Below are positions 60,583 to 64,000 of a DNA stretch of 64,000 nt, in pieces. This DNA comes from Flaccisagitta enflata (lineage: Eukaryota > Chaetognatha > Sagittoidea > Aphragmophora). The translations under genes were made by a program, and so were the position numbers. Location of the stretch: NCBI GenBank assembly GCA_965153355.1, contig OZ231126.1, positions 60,636,001 through 60,700,000 of the forward strand, read 5' to 3'. The notes beneath the pieces are model-generated. The model had not been told where the DNA came from. It worked only from the letters and a program-made list of their open reading frames with translations, and ran no database searches. How positions within the stretch are numbered: the first letter of the stretch is position 1; each line of letters starts with the position of its first letter.

Positions 60583-60672
60583 GTAGTTTGGAGGAGGGAG
60601 TTTGAAGGGGGTAGGGGGTTGTGTGACCCTGCCCAACTGTCCGCGACGATATCGTGACCCCGTGTCACTGGT
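60583..60672 (+). mobile_element. H element tail fragment
   Basis: Tail ctgtccgcgacgatatc and hairpin gtgaccccgtgtcac. No head. Confidence 0.65.
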
Positions 60673-61749
60673 TTCAATATGAGATAGAATCATAAGTCAG
60701 CGGGTCCCCAAACCATGGTTTATCAGAACGTTCGTCTTCAAGAGAGGCTCAGGAGTCTCTCCAAGACGCCTGAGTCAACCAGTAGTTATAGGCTGCAGCA
60801 ATGCCTTGGGTCCATGGGCCATTGAGAGCTGATGGTGGTTCGGGCAGTCGACATACATGGTGACACAATTCAGTCAACTTTCCCCAGTCTTACCTAACGC
60901 GATATATCGATAGAGAGCGACCCACTCGCAAGAGGTTCTTCCAGCGTTGCGAGGAGCGCTTAGTTCCTATGAATCCGACTAGGACCAACGACGCTTTTAA
61001 GACCATAAGATCCAGATCAGGGGAGTAGCAATACCGAGGAGCGCATCTCCTTCGGTCGAAAGGAGAATAAGTGAGTTATCAATGATTGAAAATGATTTTG
61101 GGTGTAATTTAAGGATTTTATTAGCCTCGTTGAAAAAAAAGAATGAGTGGGTCGCACTGCCAGATCCAGTGTCGAACACCGTAAATTTAATTTATCACAA
61201 TGAAGCAGCCGCAACCTTGCCATTTAATTACATTCGAGTCCATAGAGAACACTGATGAAACCCTGTTCTCTTTTCATTACTACCTTTTGAGACAGTGTCA
61301 AAGACCGTTCAACAGCTATTCATTGTGAGCGAACTTCCCTAGTACAGCGCAGTGTCGCAGACTGGCGTCAATCAGAATAAACAGGGCTACAGGCCGTGTA
61401 AATGCAGCTAATCTTACGTCCGAACAACCAGGCGCAGTGGCACGCCGAAATTGTGCAGCTTGGTTTCAGGCGTGGGCAAACAGGATATAGAGTAAATCTG
61501 CCAAAAAAAAGACGACATGCTAATGCTTTCTATTTCGTAGGCTTAGACTAAAAAGCCAAACGGCTCTTATACTAGCTAGACTAGTCGTCCAACTAGTCGG
61601 GGATGTTAAGTCTGATATCAAGGATGCTGTGCAAAAATTGTGACCGAAGGCTGGAAATTTGCATATGGGCCTAATTTTTCGTGCTGAATTCAAATATGGA
61701 ATCCGTTTTTCATTTTTTTTTGAGCACCCCTTTCAAAAATCCATTTTTT

Positions 61750-62455
61750 GGGTGAAAAATGCCTTCAAGTATAGATTGAGGCTAAACTATAAAAGTGAGC
61801 GCCACCAAATTTCATGTGAGCAATATTGGGGGTTTGCCCGACCTCCACACCAAATTTTAGCTCAATCCGTCAACATTGAGCAGAGCTATGGGCTTTCAAA
61901 GTCTAGGTATACCCCAAAAAATGAAAAAAATGACCTCTTTTTTTTTATAAAATGAAAACAGGGGGAAAAAAGGTGCCAAAATTTTCTTGGGAACTCTCCT
62001 TGATGTTATCTACAATTGTGCAAAATTTCCAGAAATTTGGCCGACAGGTTTTCTCAAAAAATTTGTTCAAATTTCAAAAAAATCACAATTTTACTGACAA
62101 ATTTCTTCTGAATACTATCCCTAGGCCAAAATTTGTAACCAATGACAATAATTTTTTACTTGACAACAAATATGGGTGCAACTGGTGCCCACACCAAATT
62201 TTAGCCAAATTGGTCAACATTTGGCCAAATTATGAATATCCAAAGTCCAGGAAACCTTCAAAAAAAAAAAGAAAAAAATTCACAAAAGTATAAATTGTTG
62301 CTAAACTACCTATTTGAGCGCCACCAAATTTTATATGAAAACTATTGGGGGTTTGCCTGACCTCCACACAAAATTTTAGCTCAATCCATCAACATTGAGC
62401 AGAGCTATGGGCTTTCAAAGTCTAGATATACCCCAAAAAATGAAAAAAATGAGCA
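61750..62455 (+). repeat. Diverged 175-bp direct repeat pair
   Basis: 61750-61933 and 62284-62453 share gagcgccaccaaatttc, attgggggtttgcc, acattgagcagagctatggg and taccccaaaaaatg. The second copy ends at the insertion point of the H element at 62456. Confidence 0.8.
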
Positions 62456-64000
62456 TTTTTAGTCGCGTGCACGCGACTCTACAACCCGCTCCGTCGGTCG
62501 GTCCGTCCGTCCGTCCGTCGGTCTGTCGGTCGGTAACACTTTGCTTTTTTTCGTCTTTTTGGGTCGTCTGGAGTTATTTTGAGTCATTTTTTTGTTGTTA
62601 TTGAGAATTATTGGTTGCTTTTAGTCAATTTTGGTCATTTTTGGTCATTTTGGTCATTTTGTTCATTTTGGTCGTTTTGGTCATTTTGGAAGTTTTTGAT
62701 TATTTTTGATTATTTTTGATTATTTTTGGTCATTTATGGTCATTTTTGATCATTTTTGATCATTTTTGATTATTTTCGGTCATTTTCGGTCATTTTCGGT
62801 CATTTTCGGTCATTTTTGGTCATTTTTGGTCATTTTTGGTCATTTTTGGTTATTTTTGGTCATTTTTGGTCATTTTTGGTCATTTAGGTCATTTAGGTCA
62901 TTTTAGGTCATCTTTGGTCATCTTTGGTCATCTTTGGTCATTTTGGTCATTTTGGTCATTTTGGTCATTTTTGGTCATTTTTGGTCATTTTTGTCATTTT
63001 TGGGCATTTTTGGTCATTTTTGGTCATTTTTGGTCATTTTTGGTTAAAGTCTGCTGGTTAAAGTCTGCTGGTTAAAGTCTGCAGGTTAAAGTCTGCTGGT
63101 TAATGTCTGCTGGTTAAAGTCTTCTGGGTAAAGTCTGATGGTTAAAGTCTGCTGGTTTAAATCTGCTGGTTTAAATCTGCTGGTTTAAGTCTGCTGGTTT
63201 AAATCTAATGGGTTAAGTCTGCTGGTTAAAGTCTGCTGGTTAAAATCTGCTGGTTTAAGTTTGCTGGTTTAAGTCTGCTGGTTTAAATTTAATGGTTTAA
63301 GTCTGCTGGTCTAATGGTTTAAGTCTGCTGGTTTAAGTCTGCTGGTTAAAATGGTATTAAAGATAAGTATGGTGTAAGTCTGGTTAAAGTCTGGTTAAAG
63401 TCTGGTTTAAGTCTGGTGTAAGTCTGGTTTTAGTCTGGTTTAAGATTGGTTCATGTCTGATTTATGTCTGGTTTAGGTCTGGGTTAGGTCTGGTTTGGGT
63501 CTGGTGTATGTCTGGTTTTTGTCTGGTTTAGGTTTGATTTAGGTTTGATTTAGGTCTGATTTAGGTCTGGTTTTGGTCTGGTTTTGGTTTGGTTTAATTC
63601 TGGTTTGAGTCTGGTTTGAGTCTGGTTTGAGTCTGGTTTGATTCTGGTTTGAGCCTGATTTGAGCCTGATTTGAGCCTGGTTTTGTTCTGGATTAAGTCT
63701 GGTTTGAGTTTGGTTTGAGTCTGGTTTGAGTCTGGTTTGAGTCTGGTTTGAGTCTGGATAGAGTCTGGATTGAGTCTGGATTGAGTCTGGTTTGAGTCTG
63801 GATTGAGTCTGGTTTGAGTCTGGTTTGAGTCTGGTTTGAGTCTGGTTTGAGTCTGGCTTAAATCTGATTTATGTCTGGTTTATGTCTGGTTTATGTCTGG
63901 TTTATGTCTGATTTAGGTCTGGTTTGAGTCTGGTTTGAGTCTGGTTTGAGTCTGGTTTGGGTCTGTTTTGGGTTTCATTAAGTCTGATTTTCGATAAAAA
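62456..64000 (+). mobile_element. H element head running into a giant tandem array
   Basis: Perfect head agtcgcgtgcacgcgact and a GTCC/GTCG core are followed by the B-type T-rich interior, which turns into tandem repeats continuing to the window edge. No tail is seen, so the element may extend beyond. Confidence 0.65.
62620..63995 (+). repeat. Evolving tandem array, three unit types
   Basis: About 62620-63045 has units of tttttggtcat (10-11 bp), 63045-63355 a 14-bp unit tggttaaagtctgc, and 63360-63990 an 11-bp unit gagtctggttt. Neighbouring units differ by few bases and one type grades into the next. Confidence 0.9.

Larger units (their letters stand above)
57011..64000. other. 3' flank of the gene, no further gene seen
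   Basis: Contains MITEs at 57.28 and 59.18 kb, H elements at 58.5, 59.2-59.95, 60.6 and 62.46 kb, a palindrome at 59.98-60.39 kb, direct repeats at 61.75 and 62.28 kb and a long tandem array to the edge. I see nothing recognisable in 57530-58460, 58660-59160 and 60680-61740. Confidence 0.6.

Noticed and set aside
62620-63995. CRISPR-like array or coding repeats
   Set aside because: Units are directly adjacent without spacers and drift gradually; a eukaryotic minisatellite.

Overview
The window is eukaryotic, AT-rich, intron-dominated DNA from an organism with a large, repeat-laden genome. GT-AG introns of 0.2-15 kb, CR1/L2-type LINE proteins, cut-and-paste MITEs, long dinucleotide arrays and a degenerate TTAGGG tract fit a metazoan or close holozoan relative; the sequence alone does not fix the species.

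One host gene organises the window. Twenty consecutive plus-strand exons between 1129 and 57010 join with every reading phase matching, giving 885 residues up to a TGA stop; the 5' part lies left of the window. The product is a long coiled coil (about residues 1-640), then a basic Ser/Pro-rich linker with several S/T-P sites and a KEN motif, then a short C-terminal helix region with two similar YW..V..(L/M)SLQL units. I do not recognise it as a named family; a spindle, centrosome or Golgi-type coiled-coil protein is an inference only.

The introns are dense with mobile DNA. Two antisense LINE copies lie at about 29.3-33.8 kb (endonuclease plus reverse transcriptase, one in-frame stop and one frameshift) and 40.08-41.05 kb (truncated reverse transcriptase fragment beside an exon). 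There is also an antisense two-exon coding fragment at 25.76-26.35 kb, with a second copy of its N-terminus at 27.73-27.84 kb, and a transposon-like coding piece at 12.03-12.28 kb. Small DNA transposons carry readable target duplications: three copies of a Mutator-like MITE (9 bp), two hAT-like elements (8 bp), a Tc1/mariner-like palindrome (TA) and another palindrome (10 bp).

Two repeat families look most novel. The first, here called H elements, has at least twenty copies or fragments. Each has a head hairpin, a GTCC/GTCG tetranucleotide core, a tail copy of the head stem in inverted orientation, and a terminal hairpin next to TTGTT. Head stem and tail copy change together from subfamily to subfamily, and the terminal hairpin changes sequence while keeping its stem. 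The layout resembles non-autonomous Helentron (HINE/DINE-1) elements. The second, here called D elements, is a family of fold-back elements with GGGCAGCGGC ends and 20-21 bp minisatellite arms that can reverse orientation at the centre. After the gene ends at 57010, the last 7 kb holds H elements, MITEs, palindromes and a 1.4 kb evolving tandem array running off the right edge; I see no further gene there.
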